Shown here in pieces: positions 17,320 through 27,868 of a stretch of 64,000 nt of DNA. Position 1 is the stretch's first letter. Every line of letters begins with the position of its first letter. Origin of the DNA: Ornithinimicrobium pekingense DSM 21552. Its GTDB lineage: Bacteria > Actinomycetota > Actinomycetes > Actinomycetales > Dermatophilaceae. The notes under the pieces are model-generated. The model was not told the DNA's origin, did not search any database, and worked only from the letters and a program-made list of their open reading frames with translations. The position numbers were made by a program, and so were the translations under genes. Location of the stretch: contig NZ_ATWJ01000010.1 of the NCBI RefSeq assembly GCF_000421185.1, forward strand, positions 1 to 64,000, given 5' to 3'.

Positions 17320-18437
17320 GGATCGGGCTGGTCTGTCCCTACGACCTCAGCCGCCCCGGCGGCGTGCAGGCCCAGGTCCTCGGCCTGGCCGAGGGCCTGC
17401 TGGAGCGGGGCTACGACGTGAGCGTGCTGGGCCCCGGCCAGCTGCCCGGGCCCGCACCTGGCCACGTCGTCAGCGCCGGGCCGAGCCGAGCCGTGCGCGC
17501 GAACGGCTCGGTGGCCCACCTGGCGGTCGGCCCCTCCGTGCCTCGTCGGGTGGAGCGGTGGCTCGAGCGTGCACGTCCGGACGTGGTCCACGTCCACGAG
17601 CCGGCCACCCCGGGGCTGGCCGTGACGGCGGTGCGGCGGGCACGGGCGGCGGGCCTGCCCGTCGTGGCCACCTTCCACGCCTCCCGGCCCGTGGGCCGGG
17701 CGGCCCGTGCCGGCGGCCCGCTGGTCCGACGCGTCCTCGGCCCTCTAGCCGTCACCTCCGCGGTCTCCCGGCAGGCCTGGCGGGTCGCCCACGAGCAGTA
17801 CCACCTCGACCCGGTCATCGTCCCGAACGCCCTCGACGTCGGGTCCTACCGACGGCCCGACCCCCTTCAGGCACAGGGAGGCGACCCCCACGACGCGCCG
17901 CAGGGTGACCGCCGGCCGACGGTGCTCTTCCTCGGCCGCCGCGACGAGCCGCGCAAGGGCCTGCCCGTCCTCGTCGAGGCCCTGCCCGAGCTGCGGGCGC
18001 TCGTGCCGGGGCTGCGGGTGGTCCTGGCGGGGCCGGGCAGGGTCACCGTCGCGGGAGCCGACGACGTCGGCGAGGTGGACGAGTCCGGGAAGCGGGCCCT
18101 GCTGCATACCTCAGACGTGCTGGTCGCCCCGCACACCGGACGGGAGAGCTTCGGCATCGTGCTCGCCGAGGCGATGGCGGCCGGCACCCCCGTGGTCGCC
18201 AGCGACCTGCTCGCCTTCCGCGACGTCCTCGGGGACGCCGGGCTGCTCGTGCCCCCCCGCGACGCCTCCGCGCTGGCGCGGGCCGTGGCCTCCGTGCTGA
18301 CCGACCCCGCCCTGGCCGCCGACCTGCGCCGACGGGGCGCCCGCAGGGTGCAGCGGTTCGACTGGCCGGTCGTCGTCGACCGGTGGGAGGAGCTCTACGA
18401 CGGCTCCGTGTCCGGAGCACGCAGGGCGGGCTCGTAG
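17316..18437 (+). CDS. pimA: Phosphatidyl-myo-inositol mannosyltransferase
   Basis: A 373-residue GT-B, family GT4 glycosyltransferase. It begins [20 protein letters not shown], close to PimA of mycobacteria, with the GGVQ loop that binds the phosphoinositol head. The C-terminal Rossmann domain has RDEPRKGL and the EX7E motif in [15 protein letters not shown] (about residues 275-289) that holds the nucleotide sugar. It transfers the first mannose from GDP-mannose to phosphatidylinositol at the inner face of the membrane. ATG 17316 overlaps the patA stop. It ends with TAG, which is also the first part of the next promoter's TAGACT. Confidence 0.92.
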   Translation: MRIGLVCPYDLSRPGGVQAQVLGLAEGLLERGYDVSVLGPGQLPGPAPGHVVSAGPSRAVRANGSVAHLAVGPSVPRRVERWLERARPDVVHVHEPATPGLAVTAVRRARAAGLPVVATFHASRPVGRAARAGGPLVRRVLGPLAVTSAVSRQAWRVAHEQYHLDPVIVPNALDVGSYRRPDPLQAQGGDPHDAPQGDRRPTVLFLGRRDEPRKGLPVLVEALPELRALVPGLRVVLAGPGRVTVAGADDVGEVDESGKRALLHTSDVLVAPHTGRESFGIVLAEAMAAGTPVVASDLLAFRDVLGDAGLLVPPRDASALARAVASVLTDPALAADLRRRGARRVQRFDWPVVVDRWEELYDGSVSGARRAGS

Positions 18438-18449
18438 ACTGGTACGTCG

Positions 18450-18467
18450 CCGCCCGCGCACGGGCGG
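18450..18467 (+). terminator. Hairpin between pimA and pdxS
   Basis: CCGCCCG-CGCA-CGGGCGG forms a 7-bp GC stem 12 nt after pimA. TAGACT at 18435-18440 could be the pdxS -10, so the hairpin could lie at the 5' end of the pdxS leader or act as a weak terminator for the PIM genes. No U-tract follows. Confidence 0.4.
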
Positions 18468-18546
18468 CCGGCCGGACACGGCACCACCACGACCCGTCCC
18501 AGCAGCGCCCCGGCGGCGCGCTGGCCGAACCTCCCGAGAGGCACCG

Positions 18547-19446
18547 ATGAGCGAGCCCACCACGCACACCACCGGCACCACGCGAGTGAAGCGCGGCATG
18601 GCCGACATGCTCAAGGGCGGCGTCATCATGGACGTCGTCACCCCGGACCAGGCGAAGATCGCCGAGGACGCGGGCGCCGTCGCCGTCATGGCGCTGGAGC
18701 GGGTGCCCGCGGACATCCGGGCCCAGGGCGGCGTCTCGCGGATGAGCGACCCGGACATGATCGACGGCATCATCGAGGCCGTCTCCATCCCCGTCATGGC
18801 CAAGGCCCGGATCGGCCACTTCGTCGAGGCCCAGGTGCTGCAGAGCCTCGGGGTCGACTACGTCGACGAGTCCGAGGTCCTCACCCCGGCCGACTACGCC
18901 AACCACATCGACAAGTGGGCCTTCACCGTGCCCTTCGTCTGCGGTGCGACCAACCTTGGCGAGGCGCTGCGCCGCATCACCGAGGGCGCCGCGATGATCC
19001 GCTCCAAGGGCGAGGCCGGCACCGGCGACGTCTCCAACGCGGTGACCCACATGCGGACGATCCGGGCCGAGATCCGACGGCTGCAGGGGCTGGCGGAGGA
19101 CGAGCTGTACGTCGCGGCCAAGGAGCTGCAGGCCCCCTACGAGCTGGTCAAGGAGGTCGCCGGCGCGGGCCGGCTGCCGGTCGTGCTCTTCACCGCCGGC
19201 GGCATCGCGACCCCCGCGGACGCGGCCATGATGATGCAGCTCGGCGCCGAGGGTGTGTTCGTCGGCTCGGGCATCTTCAAGTCGGGCAACCCCGCTGAGC
19301 GGGCCGCCGCGATCGTGAAGGCCACCACCTTCTACGACGACCCCGACACCCTGGCGCAGGTCTCCCGCGGCCTGGGCGAGGCGATGGTCGGCATCAACGT
19401 CGACGACATCCCCGTCCCGCACCGCCTCGCCGAGCGCGGCTGGTGA
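18547..19446 (+). CDS. pdxS: Pyridoxal 5'-phosphate synthase, synthase subunit PdxS
   Basis: A 299-residue TIM-barrel subunit of the ribose 5-phosphate-dependent PLP synthase; it combines ribose 5-phosphate, glyceraldehyde 3-phosphate and ammonia. Family landmarks are [18 protein letters not shown] at the N-terminus, the Schiff-base lysine in [13 protein letters not shown], and the second lysine in [18 protein letters not shown] precedes ATG 18547. The stop overlaps the GTG of pdxT. It should form a dodecamer decorated by PdxT. Confidence 0.97.
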   Translation: MSEPTTHTTGTTRVKRGMADMLKGGVIMDVVTPDQAKIAEDAGAVAVMALERVPADIRAQGGVSRMSDPDMIDGIIEAVSIPVMAKARIGHFVEAQVLQSLGVDYVDESEVLTPADYANHIDKWAFTVPFVCGATNLGEALRRITEGAAMIRSKGEAGTGDVSNAVTHMRTIRAEIRRLQGLAEDELYVAAKELQAPYELVKEVAGAGRLPVVLFTAGGIATPADAAMMMQLGAEGVFVGSGIFKSGNPAERAAAIVKATTFYDDPDTLAQVSRGLGEAMVGINVDDIPVPHRLAERGW

Positions 19447-20114
19447 CCACGGCGACCGACGAGCGGGCGCGCACCACCGCGCCGGGCGCACCAGAAGCCC
19501 GGGGCGAGCGCCCGCTGGTCGGCGTCCTCGCCGTCCAGGGTGACGTCCGCGAGCATCTGGCCGCCCTCGAGCTGGCCGGGGCCCGCACCCGGACGGTGCG
19601 GCGCCCGGCCGAGCTCACGGACCTGGACGGACTGGTCGTCCCCGGCGGTGAGTCGACCACCATCGACCGGCTCAGCCGGCTCTTCGGCCTGCACGAGCCG
19701 CTGCGCGCCCGGATCGCCGACGGGCTGCCGGTGTTCGGGTCCTGCGCCGGCATGATCCAGCTGGCCGACCGGATCCTGGACGGTCACGCCGAGCAGCAGA
19801 CCTTCGGCGGCATCGACATGACGGTCCGCCGCAACGCCTTCGGGCGCCAGGTCGACTCCTTCGAGTCCGACCTGCACGTCGAGGGGGTCGAGGACGAGGG
19901 CCGCACCTTCCGGGCCGTCTTCATCCGTGCCCCGCGCGTCGAGGACCACGGGCCCGGCGTCGAGGTCCTCGCCCGCGTCGACGACGCGGTGGTCGCCGTG
20001 CGGCAGGGCAACCTGCTCGCGACGTCCTTCCACCCGGAGGTCACCGACGACCACCGCGTGCACGAGCTCTTCGTCCGGATGTGCGCGGCGGCACGGGTGG
20101 CCGACGCGCGCTGA
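19443..20114 (+). CDS. pdxT: Pyridoxal 5'-phosphate synthase, glutaminase subunit PdxT
   Basis: A 223-residue class I glutamine amidotransferase that releases ammonia for PdxS. After about 20 unconserved residues it has [17 protein letters not shown], then [11 protein letters not shown], the nucleophile [12 protein letters not shown] and the catalytic His-Glu in [12 protein letters not shown] 19443 overlaps the pdxS stop by 4 bases, ensuring balanced translation of the two subunits. The N-terminal extension compared with shorter PdxT proteins might mean a later start, but none is better supported. Confidence 0.95.
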   Translation: MTTATDERARTTAPGAPEARGERPLVGVLAVQGDVREHLAALELAGARTRTVRRPAELTDLDGLVVPGGESTTIDRLSRLFGLHEPLRARIADGLPVFGSCAGMIQLADRILDGHAEQQTFGGIDMTVRRNAFGRQVDSFESDLHVEGVEDEGRTFRAVFIRAPRVEDHGPGVEVLARVDDAVVAVRQGNLLATSFHPEVTDDHRVHELFVRMCAAARVADAR

Positions 20115-20218
20115 GCGTCCCGCAGCGCGAGGACGGGAAACGGGATTCGGTGGTCCGTGGGCTCACGGGTAGAGTCGGAGGCCGTTCAGGTCCGGTCGAG
20201 GTAGGTGGGTGAGAGCTG

Positions 20219-20986
20219 ATGTCGGGTCACTCCAAGTGGGCGACGACCAAGCACAAGAAGGCGGTCATCGACGCGAAGCGCGGCAAGCTCTTCGCCAAGC
20301 TGATCAAGAACATCGAGGTCGCGGCCCGCACGGGTGGTGGTGACCCGGCCGGCAACCCCACCCTCTTCGACGCGATCCAGAAGGCCAAGAAGTCCTCGGT
20401 CCCCAACGACAACATCGACCGTGCGGTCAAGCGCGGCTCCGGCGCCGAGGCCGGTGGGGCGGCCTACGAGGCCCTGACCTACGAGGGCTACGCGTCGGGT
20501 GGCGTCGCGCTCTACATCGAGTGCCTGACCGACAACAAGAACCGTGCTGTCATGGAGGTCCGCACCGCCCTGACGCGCAACGGAGGCTCGATGGCCGACA
20601 GCGGGTCGGTGGCCTACCTGTTCAACCGCAAGGGGCAGGTCGTGGTGCCCAAGGAGCAGGAGTCGGGCGAGCTGACCGAGGACGGGCTGCTGGAGATCGT
20701 GCTCGAGGCCGGTGCCGAGGACGTCCAGGACCTGGACGACGCCTTCGAGGTGCTCAGCGAGGCCGGCGACGTCGTCGCCGTGCGCACGGCCCTGCAGGAC
20801 GCGGGGGTCGACTACGACTCCGCCGAGGTCACCTTCGTGCCCACGATGGAGGTCACGGTCGACGCCGACGGTGCCCGCAAGGTGATGAAGGTCGTCGACG
20901 CCCTGGAGGACTGCGACGACGTGCAGAACGTCTACACCAACGCCGACATCCCGGACGCGGTCCTGCAGGAGGTCGAGGCGGACTGA
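20219..20986 (+). CDS. yebC: YebC/PmpR family transcriptional/translational regulator
   Basis: A 255-residue cytosolic protein of the TACO1/YebC family, starting [23 protein letters not shown], the diagnostic N-terminus. Family members have been described as DNA-binding regulators and as factors relieving ribosome stalling at proline stretches. It lies between pdxT and ruvC, the usual actinobacterial position. A TAGAGT -10-like element is at 20170-20175. Length is typical. Confidence 0.95.
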   Translation: MSGHSKWATTKHKKAVIDAKRGKLFAKLIKNIEVAARTGGGDPAGNPTLFDAIQKAKKSSVPNDNIDRAVKRGSGAEAGGAAYEALTYEGYASGGVALYIECLTDNKNRAVMEVRTALTRNGGSMADSGSVAYLFNRKGQVVVPKEQESGELTEDGLLEIVLEAGAEDVQDLDDAFEVLSEAGDVVAVRTALQDAGVDYDSAEVTFVPTMEVTVDADGARKVMKVVDALEDCDDVQNVYTNADIPDAVLQEVEAD

Positions 20987-21125
20987 GCGTCCGCCCCGGC
21001 GGGGCGTGTCGCAGGCCGGTGCGTCCGCGGTCCCGGGGTAGCGTAGGACTCCGAACACCTGTCCACACACCGCCGCGCGGCGCCGCGAGGAGCGCGCGGA
21101 GGACGGCATACCGGAGGAGGCCCGC

Positions 21126-21809
21126 GTGCGCGTGCTCGGCGTCGACCCCGGCCTGACCCGGTGCGGCCTGGGTGTGGTGGAGGGCCTGCCGGGACGCCGG
21201 CTGCGCATGGTCGCGGTCGGGGTGGTGCGAACCCCCGCGACCGACGACCCGCAGGAGCGTCTGCTGTCGGTGCAGACCGAGATCGACCAGTGGCTTTCCG
21301 ACTGGCAGCCGGAGGCGATCGCGGTCGAGCGGGTGTTCGCCAAGGCCAACATCAAGGGGATCATGGGCACCGCCCAGGCCTCCGCCATCCCGATGCTCGC
21401 CGCCGCCCGGCTCGGGCTGGCGCTGGGGCTGCACACCCCCTCGGAGGTCAAGGCGGCGGTGACCGGCAACGGCCGCGCGGACAAGGCGCAGGTGACCAGC
21501 ATGGTCACGCGGATCCTGGCCCTGGACGTCGCGCCCCGGCCGGCCGACGCCGCGGACGCCCTCGCCCTGGCGATCTGCCACCTGTGGCGCAGCGGCGCCG
21601 ACGACCGCCTCGCGGCCGCGGGAGGGGGCAGCGCCAACCTCATCCAGCAGGCGGAGCGCCGGGCCCGGGAGGCCGCGCCCAACCGGCTCGCCCAGCTGCA
21701 CGCCCAGCACCGCACCGCGGCACGCTCCGCGGCCGCCAGGTCCGGCGCCGCCGGCGTCCGGGCCGGCGCCGCCCGCCCGACCACACCCTCAGGAGGAACC
21801 TCCCAGTGA
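21126..21809 (+). CDS. ruvC: Crossover junction endodeoxyribonuclease RuvC
   Basis: A 227-residue Holliday-junction resolvase. It begins [12 protein letters not shown] with the first catalytic Asp, has [20 protein letters not shown] (Glu) and a C-terminal acidic pair in [14 protein letters not shown]. About 40-50 residues at the end are Ala/Arg-rich and probably unstructured, longer than E. coli RuvC. GTG 21126 has GGAGG upstream. The stop overlaps the ruvA GTG, forming the ruvC-ruvA-ruvB unit. Confidence 0.95.
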   Translation: MRVLGVDPGLTRCGLGVVEGLPGRRLRMVAVGVVRTPATDDPQERLLSVQTEIDQWLSDWQPEAIAVERVFAKANIKGIMGTAQASAIPMLAAARLGLALGLHTPSEVKAAVTGNGRADKAQVTSMVTRILALDVAPRPADAADALALAICHLWRSGADDRLAAAGGGSANLIQQAERRAREAAPNRLAQLHAQHRTAARSAAARSGAAGVRAGAARPTTPSGGTSQ

Positions 21810-22414
21810 TTGCTTCGGTGCGCGGTCCGGTCCGCCACGTCGGCCTTGACCACGTCGTCGTCGAGGTCGGCGGCATCGGGCTGCTCGTGCACACCACCCC
21901 CGGCACGGCCGCCGAGTGCCGGACCGGGCAGGAGGCCACCCTGGAGACCAGCCTGGTGGTGCGGGAGGAGTCGCTGACCCTCTACGGCTTCCGCGGGGCG
22001 GACGCCAAGGCGCTGTTCGAGCAGGTGCAGACCGTCTCCGGCGTCGGGCCCCGGCTGGCACTGGCGATGCTCTCGGTCCACGCTCCCGACACGGTCCGGC
22101 GGGCGATCGCTCAGGGCGACCTGGCCGCCCTGACGAAGGTGCCCGGGATCGGGCGCAAGTCCGCCGAGCGGCTGGTCCTGGAGCTTAAGGACAAGATCCT
22201 CGCCGTCGGCGTCGACCCGGCCGACCTGTCCGTGCAGCCCGGCGGCGCGGCGGTCGACGACGGGGTCCTCGGCCAGGTCCGGGAGGCCCTCGAGGGCCTG
22301 GGCTGGTCGGCGAAGCAGGCTTCCGACGCGGTCACGAGGGTCACCGGGGCCCAGGACGCGCCGGCCGGTGTCTCCGACATCCTCCGGGCCGCCCTCCGGG
22401 AGCTGGGCCGGTGA
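21806..22414 (+). CDS. ruvA: Holliday junction branch migration protein RuvA
   Basis: A 202-residue subunit that binds the four-way junction and loads RuvB. The N-terminal OB fold starts [20 protein letters not shown]; two helix-hairpin-helix motifs follow ([15 protein letters not shown] and [18 protein letters not shown]); domain III, which contacts RuvB, ends the chain. AGGAGG lies 10 nt before GTG 21806. Its stop overlaps the ruvB start. Confidence 0.96.
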   Translation: MIASVRGPVRHVGLDHVVVEVGGIGLLVHTTPGTAAECRTGQEATLETSLVVREESLTLYGFRGADAKALFEQVQTVSGVGPRLALAMLSVHAPDTVRRAIAQGDLAALTKVPGIGRKSAERLVLELKDKILAVGVDPADLSVQPGGAAVDDGVLGQVREALEGLGWSAKQASDAVTRVTGAQDAPAGVSDILRAALRELGR

Positions 22415-23562
22415 CGCAGGCCTTCGACGACGGGTCCCGCGAGGTCGACTTCGGAGCGGGGGAGGACCCTGGTGTCGGCCGCATGCTCGACCCGGGCTCC
22501 ACCGACGACGAACGACGCGTCGAGGCGGCCCTGCGCCCCCGTCGGCTGGACGACTTCCCCGGCCAGCAGCGGGTGCGCGACCAGCTCGGCCTCGTCCTGG
22601 AGGCGGCCCGCCGCCGGCAGGCCCCGCCCGACCACGTGCTGCTCTCCGGGCCGCCCGGCCTGGGCAAGACGACCCTGGCGATGATCATCGCCGGCGAGCT
22701 GGAGCAGCCGATCCGCATCACCAGCGGCCCGGCCATCCAGCACGCCGGAGACCTGGCGGCGGTGCTGTCCTCGCTCGTGGAGGGTGAGGTGCTCTTCCTC
22801 GACGAGATCCACCGGATGTCCCGGCCCGCCGAGGAGATGCTCTACCTGGCGATGGAGGACTTCCGCGTCGACGTCATCGTCGGCAAGGGCCCGGGCGCCA
22901 CCGCGATCCCCCTGGAGCTGCCCCCCTTCACGGTCGTCGGTGCGACGACGCGCGCGGGGCTGCTGCCGGCGCCCCTGCGGGACCGCTTCGGCTTCACCGG
23001 GCACCTCGACTTCTACGCCGCCGCCGACCTGGTCACCATCCTCACGCGCAACGCCGAGCTGCTGGGCATCGAGGCCGACGAGGCCGGCATCACCCAGATC
23101 GCCTCACGCTCCCGCGGGACGCCCCGGATCGCCAACCGCCTGCTGCGCCGCGTGCGCGACTGGGCCCAGGTGCACGGCCAGGGGCGGGTCGACGAGGCCG
23201 CGGCCCGGGCGGCCCTGGAGCTCTTCGACGTCGACGCCCTGGGCCTGGACAGGCTCGACCGCGCGGTCCTGGAGGCCCTGTGCACCCGCTTCGGCGGTGG
23301 GCCGGTCGGGCTCTCGACGCTGGCGGTGGCGGTGGGTGAGGAGCCCGACACCGTCGAGACGGTCGCCGAGCCCTACCTCGTCCGGGAGGGCTTCATGGTC
23401 CGCACCCCGCGCGGGCGGGCGGCCAGCCCCACCGCGTGGGAGCACCTGGGCCTGGCGGCGCCACGCGACGCGGCCGCCTTCACCGGTGCAGCCTCCGGCG
23501 GCGGACGGCTGGCGGGAGCCGACGCGCAGGAGGCCCTGCCGCTGGACGACGACCTGCCCTAG
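22411..23562 (+). CDS. ruvB: Holliday junction branch migration helicase RuvB
   Basis: A 383-residue AAA+ motor of branch migration. Features in order: [20 protein letters not shown], Walker [15 protein letters not shown] (about residues 89-102), Walker [10 protein letters not shown], sensor region [20 protein letters not shown] with the arginine finger, and a C-terminal winged helix. The first 35 and last 35 residues are variable tails. GTG start shared with the ruvA stop. Confidence 0.96.
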   Translation: MTQAFDDGSREVDFGAGEDPGVGRMLDPGSTDDERRVEAALRPRRLDDFPGQQRVRDQLGLVLEAARRRQAPPDHVLLSGPPGLGKTTLAMIIAGELEQPIRITSGPAIQHAGDLAAVLSSLVEGEVLFLDEIHRMSRPAEEMLYLAMEDFRVDVIVGKGPGATAIPLELPPFTVVGATTRAGLLPAPLRDRFGFTGHLDFYAAADLVTILTRNAELLGIEADEAGITQIASRSRGTPRIANRLLRRVRDWAQVHGQGRVDEAAARAALELFDVDALGLDRLDRAVLEALCTRFGGGPVGLSTLAVAVGEEPDTVETVAEPYLVREGFMVRTPRGRAASPTAWEHLGLAAPRDAAAFTGAASGGGRLAGADAQEALPLDDDLP

Positions 23563-23614
23563 CGCGGCGACGGACACGACATACCTGGTCTTTGGTGGCG
23601 TCCCCGCGCTCACC

Positions 23615-23620
23615 TAGACT
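23615..23620 (+). promoter_or_regulatory. Probable -10 element of yajC-secDF
   Basis: TAGACT with a TTTGGT -35-like hexamer at 23591-23596 (18-base spacer) would start a leader of about 75 nt before yajC. Confidence 0.45.
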
Positions 23621-23699
23621 CCCTCCGGTGCCTGCGTCATGATCGGCGCGGGCCGGTGCCTGAACAGCGGCACCACATTCCAGACGAGAAGGTTCACCG

Positions 23700-24023
23700 A
23701 TGACGCCACTGGCCACCGCCGCACCCGGGTCGGGTGGGGGCCTGTCCACCATCCTGCTCCTGGCGCTCCCGTTCGCGGTGCTGCTCTACCTGATGTTCAC
23801 CCAGCGCAAGCGCGCGCGGGCGGTCGCGGAGGCGCAGGCCGGGCTCGAGGTCGGCCAGGAGGTCATGGCCGCGGCCGGCATCTTCGGCACGATCTCGGCC
23901 ATCGAGGGGGACGTGGTGCACCTGGAGGTCGCCCCCGGTGTCGTCCTCCGGGTCGCGCGTCGCGCCATCGTGCCCGACGCGTCCCGCCCCGCCGGCGGCG
24001 CGCAGCCGGGGGAGACCGCCTGA
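23700..24023 (+). CDS. yajC: Preprotein translocase subunit YajC
   Basis: A 107-residue single-span membrane protein that accompanies SecDF. A hydrophobic segment (TILLLALPFAVLLYLMF, about residues 18-34) is followed by TQRKRARAVAEAQAGLEVGQ and a small cytosolic domain with VMAAAGIFGTI and VVLRVARRAIV, as in the family. GAGAAGG precedes ATG 23700. The stop overlaps the secD start (TGATG). Confidence 0.93.
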   Translation: MTPLATAAPGSGGGLSTILLLALPFAVLLYLMFTQRKRARAVAEAQAGLEVGQEVMAAAGIFGTISAIEGDVVHLEVAPGVVLRVARRAIVPDASRPAGGAQPGETA

Positions 24024-25978
24024 TGTCGCTGTCCACCCGGGGGTCGCGGCGCGAGGAGGACCTGCCCGGCCTGTCCGACCAGGGCGGCCGCCGTCAGGGC
24101 CGCGGCGCCGGAGGACGCGGCAAGAGCCGGGCCCGCCGCAACCCGCGCACCCGCGGCCCGGTCCGCACGCTCGTCACCCTCCTCGTCCTGACCATCGCAC
24201 TCTTCGCCGGCATCGGCGCCGCCCACCTGTGGGCCACGCCCCAGGCGGCGCTCACCCCGCAGCTGGGCCTGGACCTCGCCGGCGGCCGCCAGGTGGTGCT
24301 CGCGCCCGAGACCGAGGACGGCGCCTCGATCGGCACCGAGCAGCTCGACCAGGCCATCGACATCATCCGGCGTCGCGTCGACGGCACCGGCACCGCCGAG
24401 GCCGAGGTCACCCGCCTGGGCCAGAACATCTCGGTCGCCATCCCGGGCAACCCGACCCCGTCGCAGCTGGAGGCCCTCAGCCGGTCCTCGCAGATGTTCT
24501 TCCGTCCGGTCCTCGTGGCCGCGCCCGCGTTCCCGGCCGGCGAGGAGCCGCAGGCGCCGCGCGAGCTGCCGCTGCCCTCCCCGCAGCTGCAGGAGCGCGT
24601 CGAGCAGCTCTCCCCGCCCGAGGACGCCGGGGACGACGCGCAGCAGACCGAGGAGAACCGCGGCGGCGAGAGCCTGCCCGCGCAGGCCACGACCGTCGAG
24701 AACCGCGGCGGCGCCGGCCTGCTCGCCGCCGGGGCCGACGACGCCGCCGAGACGACCGAGCCGGCACCGCCCGCAGAGGAGGCGCCGCCCGCCAGCAACC
24801 CCTCCGACCTCGCGCAGGTCACCCCCGAGCTGCAGCAGCAGTTCACCGAGAGCCAGTGCGGCGACGAGCTGTCCGACGCGGCCGCCAACGCTGCCAGTGA
24901 CCAGCCGCTGGTCGTGTGCAACGCCGAGGGGACCGAGAAGTACATCCTCGGCCCGGCCGAGATCTCCGGTGGCGCGCTGGTCGACGCCACCTCCGGCCCC
25001 GAGCAGACGCAGGGCGGCGGGGTCACCGGCCGCTGGGAGGTCGTGCTGACCTTCGACGACGAGGGCGGCCAGACCTTCGCCGACGTCACCTCCCGACTCA
25101 TGGGCTACCCCCAGAACTCCGCGCAGAACCGCTTCGCGATGGTCCTGGACGGTGAGGTCATCTCCGCGCCGACCGTCAACAGCGTCATCCCCAACGGCGT
25201 CGCCACGATCACCGGCGACTTCACCGTGGAGGAGGCGCAGACGCTGGCCAACCAGCTCAAGTTCGGCGCGCTGCCGCTGAGCTTCGACGTGCAGACCTCC
25301 GAGCAGATCAGCCCGACCCTGGGTGGTGAGCAGCTGCGCTGGGGCCTCATCGCCGGGGCCATCGGCCTGGTGCTCGTCTTCGTCTTCATGCTGGTGCAGT
25401 ACCACGCCCTCGGGTTCGTGGCGATCGCCTCGCTGGTCGTCGCCGGGACCCTGGCCTACGGCGCGGTGACCCTGCTGGGCTGGGCCACGAACTTCCGCCT
25501 GACGATGGCCGGGGTCACGGGCCTGATCGTCTCGATCGGCATCACGGCGGACAGCTTCATCGTCTACTTCGAGCGCATCCGCGACGAGGTGCGCGCCGGA
25601 CGGCCGCTGCGGTATGCCGTGGACACCGGCTGGGCACGGGCGCGGCAGACGATCATCATCTCCGACGTCGTCAACCTCCTGGCGGCCGGCGTCCTCTACT
25701 TCCTGTCCGAGGCGGGCGTGAAGGCGTTCGCGTTCATGCTGGGCCTGACCACGATCATGGACCTCGTCGTCGTGATGATGTTCACCCACCCGGTCGTCAG
25801 CATCCTGGCCAACTCGCCGTTCTTCGGGGAGGGCCGCAGGTGGTCGGGCATGGAGCCCGAGCGCCTGGGCGCCAAGCGCTCGGCCTACCTGGGCCGTGGC
25901 CAGATCCGCGAGCCCGATCTCGTCGCGCCGGGACGCAGACGGCATACCCGTGAAGAGCTGGAAGGCGGTGTGGTCTGA
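24023..25978 (+). CDS. secD: Protein translocase subunit SecD
   Basis: A 651-residue RND-type membrane subunit that uses the proton gradient to finish Sec export. A basic, Gly/Arg-rich N-tail (about residues 1-45) precedes TM1; the first periplasmic domain starts LGLDLAGGRQVVL; after FGALPLSFDV come five more TM segments with VTGLIVSIGITADSFIVYFE. Odd feature: residues about 171-263 form a low-complexity insertion rich in Glu, Ala, Pro and Gln within the periplasmic domain, with ENRGG twice at 15-residue spacing. ATG 24023 overlaps the yajC stop; the stop overlaps secF. Confidence 0.95.
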   Translation: MSLSTRGSRREEDLPGLSDQGGRRQGRGAGGRGKSRARRNPRTRGPVRTLVTLLVLTIALFAGIGAAHLWATPQAALTPQLGLDLAGGRQVVLAPETEDGASIGTEQLDQAIDIIRRRVDGTGTAEAEVTRLGQNISVAIPGNPTPSQLEALSRSSQMFFRPVLVAAPAFPAGEEPQAPRELPLPSPQLQERVEQLSPPEDAGDDAQQTEENRGGESLPAQATTVENRGGAGLLAAGADDAAETTEPAPPAEEAPPASNPSDLAQVTPELQQQFTESQCGDELSDAAANAASDQPLVVCNAEGTEKYILGPAEISGGALVDATSGPEQTQGGGVTGRWEVVLTFDDEGGQTFADVTSRLMGYPQNSAQNRFAMVLDGEVISAPTVNSVIPNGVATITGDFTVEEAQTLANQLKFGALPLSFDVQTSEQISPTLGGEQLRWGLIAGAIGLVLVFVFMLVQYHALGFVAIASLVVAGTLAYGAVTLLGWATNFRLTMAGVTGLIVSIGITADSFIVYFERIRDEVRAGRPLRYAVDTGWARARQTIIISDVVNLLAAGVLYFLSEAGVKAFAFMLGLTTIMDLVVVMMFTHPVVSILANSPFFGEGRRWSGMEPERLGAKRSAYLGRGQIREPDLVAPGRRRHTREELEGGVV

Positions 25979-27186
25979 TGTCGCGCTTCAGCCAGCTCGG
26001 TAACGACCTGTACTCGGGCAAGAAGTCCTACGACATCGTCGGGCGGCGCAACCGCTTCTACCTGATCTCCCTGGTGCTGACCGTGGTGTCGCTGGTCGGC
26101 CTCCTCGGCCTCGGCCTCAACTTCGGCATCGAGTTCCGCGGCGGCACCGAGCTGCGCGTCTCGGCCGTCCAGGACATGGACGGCTACGAGAGCCGCGCCG
26201 GCGACGTGGTCGACGCCGCCGCTCCGGGCGAGACGACGACCGTGACGCGGATCGGTGACGACACCGTGCGCGTCCAGACCGGGGAGATGGAGGACCTCGA
26301 GGCCGAGGAGCTGCGAGCCGACCTCGCCGAGGAGTTCGGCGTCCCCGTGGAGTCGGTGACCAGCTCGCTGGTCGGACCCTCCTGGGGCGAGACCGTCACC
26401 CAGCGTGCGCTGATCGCCCTGGGCGTCTTCCTGGCCCTGGTCACGGTGGTGCTCAGCCTCTACTTCCGCACCTGGAAGATGGCCGTCGCGGCGCTCGTCG
26501 CCCTCGTGCACGACGTCCTGTTCACCCTGGGGATCTACGCGCTGATCGGCATCGAGGTCTCGCCCGCCTCGGTCATCGGCTTCCTGACGATCCTGGGCTA
26601 CTCGATCTACGACACGATCGTGGTCTTCGACAAGGTGCGCGAGAACACCGACCACGCCTTCGACACGCGCCGGATGACCTACGCCGAGGCCGCCAACCTG
26701 GCGGTCAACCAGACGATCGTCCGGTCGATCAACACCTCGATCGTCGCCCTGCTGCCGGTCGCGGTCATCCTGCTGGTCGGCATCACCCTCATCGGGCCGG
26801 GGACGCTCGTGGACCTGTCCTGGGCGTTGTTCATCGGCATCGCCGTCGGCACCTACTCCTCGATCTTCATCGCGACCCCGCTCCTGGTCCACCTGCGCCA
26901 GGGTGAGGCGGAGATCAAGAAGCACGACTCGTCGGTCACCCGGCGGGCCGAGCGCGCGGCGCGCCGCTCCGGCGGTGCCGCCGGTGCGGAGACGCACACC
27001 GAGGCCGACACGGTGCTCGGGCCCCCGTCCGTGGCCGACGAGGCCGAGCCGGCACAGGTCCCCGCGGGCACCGGGCCGCGCCCGTCGGAGACGGAGGGCG
27101 CGCAGGCGCGGGCGCAGGGACGCCAGCTGCACCCCTACGCCCAGCGCGGCCCGCGCAACCAGCCGCGGCGCAAGCGGCGCGGCTGA
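25978..27186 (+). CDS. secF: Protein translocase subunit SecF
   Basis: A 402-residue partner of SecD with six membrane segments. Landmarks: LNFGIEFRGGTELRV after TM1, VSSLVGPSWGETVTQRAL-like region before TM2, then IGIEVSPASVIGFLTILGYS and YDTIVVFDKVRENT. The last 95 residues are cytosolic, charged and Ala/Pro-rich, ending in basic residues, longer than in E. coli SecF. ATG 25978 overlaps the secD stop (TGATG). Confidence 0.95.
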   Translation: MSRFSQLGNDLYSGKKSYDIVGRRNRFYLISLVLTVVSLVGLLGLGLNFGIEFRGGTELRVSAVQDMDGYESRAGDVVDAAAPGETTTVTRIGDDTVRVQTGEMEDLEAEELRADLAEEFGVPVESVTSSLVGPSWGETVTQRALIALGVFLALVTVVLSLYFRTWKMAVAALVALVHDVLFTLGIYALIGIEVSPASVIGFLTILGYSIYDTIVVFDKVRENTDHAFDTRRMTYAEAANLAVNQTIVRSINTSIVALLPVAVILLVGITLIGPGTLVDLSWALFIGIAVGTYSSIFIATPLLVHLRQGEAEIKKHDSSVTRRAERAARRSGGAAGAETHTEADTVLGPPSVADEAEPAQVPAGTGPRPSETEGAQARAQGRQLHPYAQRGPRNQPRRKRRG

Positions 27187-27204
27187 ACCGGGCAGGTGCG
27201 GCAC

Positions 27205-27780
27205 ATGGACACGGACCCCCAGGCGCACCCCGCGCATGTCGACCGGGCCACCCAGGACCACGGGCTCGCCCGCGACGTGCTGGCCGGCATGCGGGACATC
27301 CCCGACTTCCCGATCAACGGCGTGGTGTTCAAGGACTTCACGCCGCTGCTGCTCGACCCGTCCCTGCGTGACCGCATCGTGGCCGACACGGTGCACCGCC
27401 GGCAGGGCAGGGTCGACGTGGTGGCCGGGATCGAGGCCCGCGGCTTCATCCTCGGCGCCATGATCGCCCACGCCCTCGGTGTCGGCTTCGTGCCCGTGCG
27501 CAAGGAGGGCAAGCTGCCCTCGGCCGTGCACTCCCGCTCCTACGCCCTGGAGTACGGCACGGCCACGCTGGAGATCCACCAGGACGCGGTCTCCAACGGG
27601 GAGCGCGTGCTGATCGTCGACGACGTCCTGGCCACCGGCGGCACCCTGGCGGCCACCTGCGAGCTCATCGAGCGGTGCGGAGCCAGCGTGGCCGCGATCG
27701 AGCTGGTCCTGGAGATCGGCTCGCTGCAGGGCCGTGACCGGCTCGAGCGCTACGACGTGTCGTCCATCCTCACGGTGTGA
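27205..27780 (+). CDS. apt: Adenine phosphoribosyltransferase
   Basis: A 191-residue purine salvage enzyme making AMP from adenine and PRPP. Seen are [19 protein letters not shown] near the N-terminus, [26 protein letters not shown] and the PRPP loop [17 protein letters not shown] (about residues 131-147). ATG 27205 has GGCAGG 8 nt upstream, favoured over GTG 27196. It lies between secF and relA, as commonly in actinobacteria, and is probably co-transcribed with secDF. Confidence 0.94.
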   Translation: MDTDPQAHPAHVDRATQDHGLARDVLAGMRDIPDFPINGVVFKDFTPLLLDPSLRDRIVADTVHRRQGRVDVVAGIEARGFILGAMIAHALGVGFVPVRKEGKLPSAVHSRSYALEYGTATLEIHQDAVSNGERVLIVDDVLATGGTLAATCELIERCGASVAAIELVLEIGSLQGRDRLERYDVSSILTV

Positions 27781-27856
27781 CCCGCACAGTCGGGGGCCGG
27801 TGTCCCGCCGCGCGCGGTGCCCCGGGGACGGGGCCGGGCCGCACAGCGCGAGCACC

Positions 27857-27862
27857 TATGAT
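27857..27862 (+). promoter_or_regulatory. -10 element, leaderless relA
   Basis: TATGAT starts exactly 12 nt before ATG 27869 and is near-perfect for a TATAAT-type -10. No ribosome site fits before the start, so the message should begin at the ATG. Confidence 0.65.
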
Positions 27863-27868
27863 CTCGTC

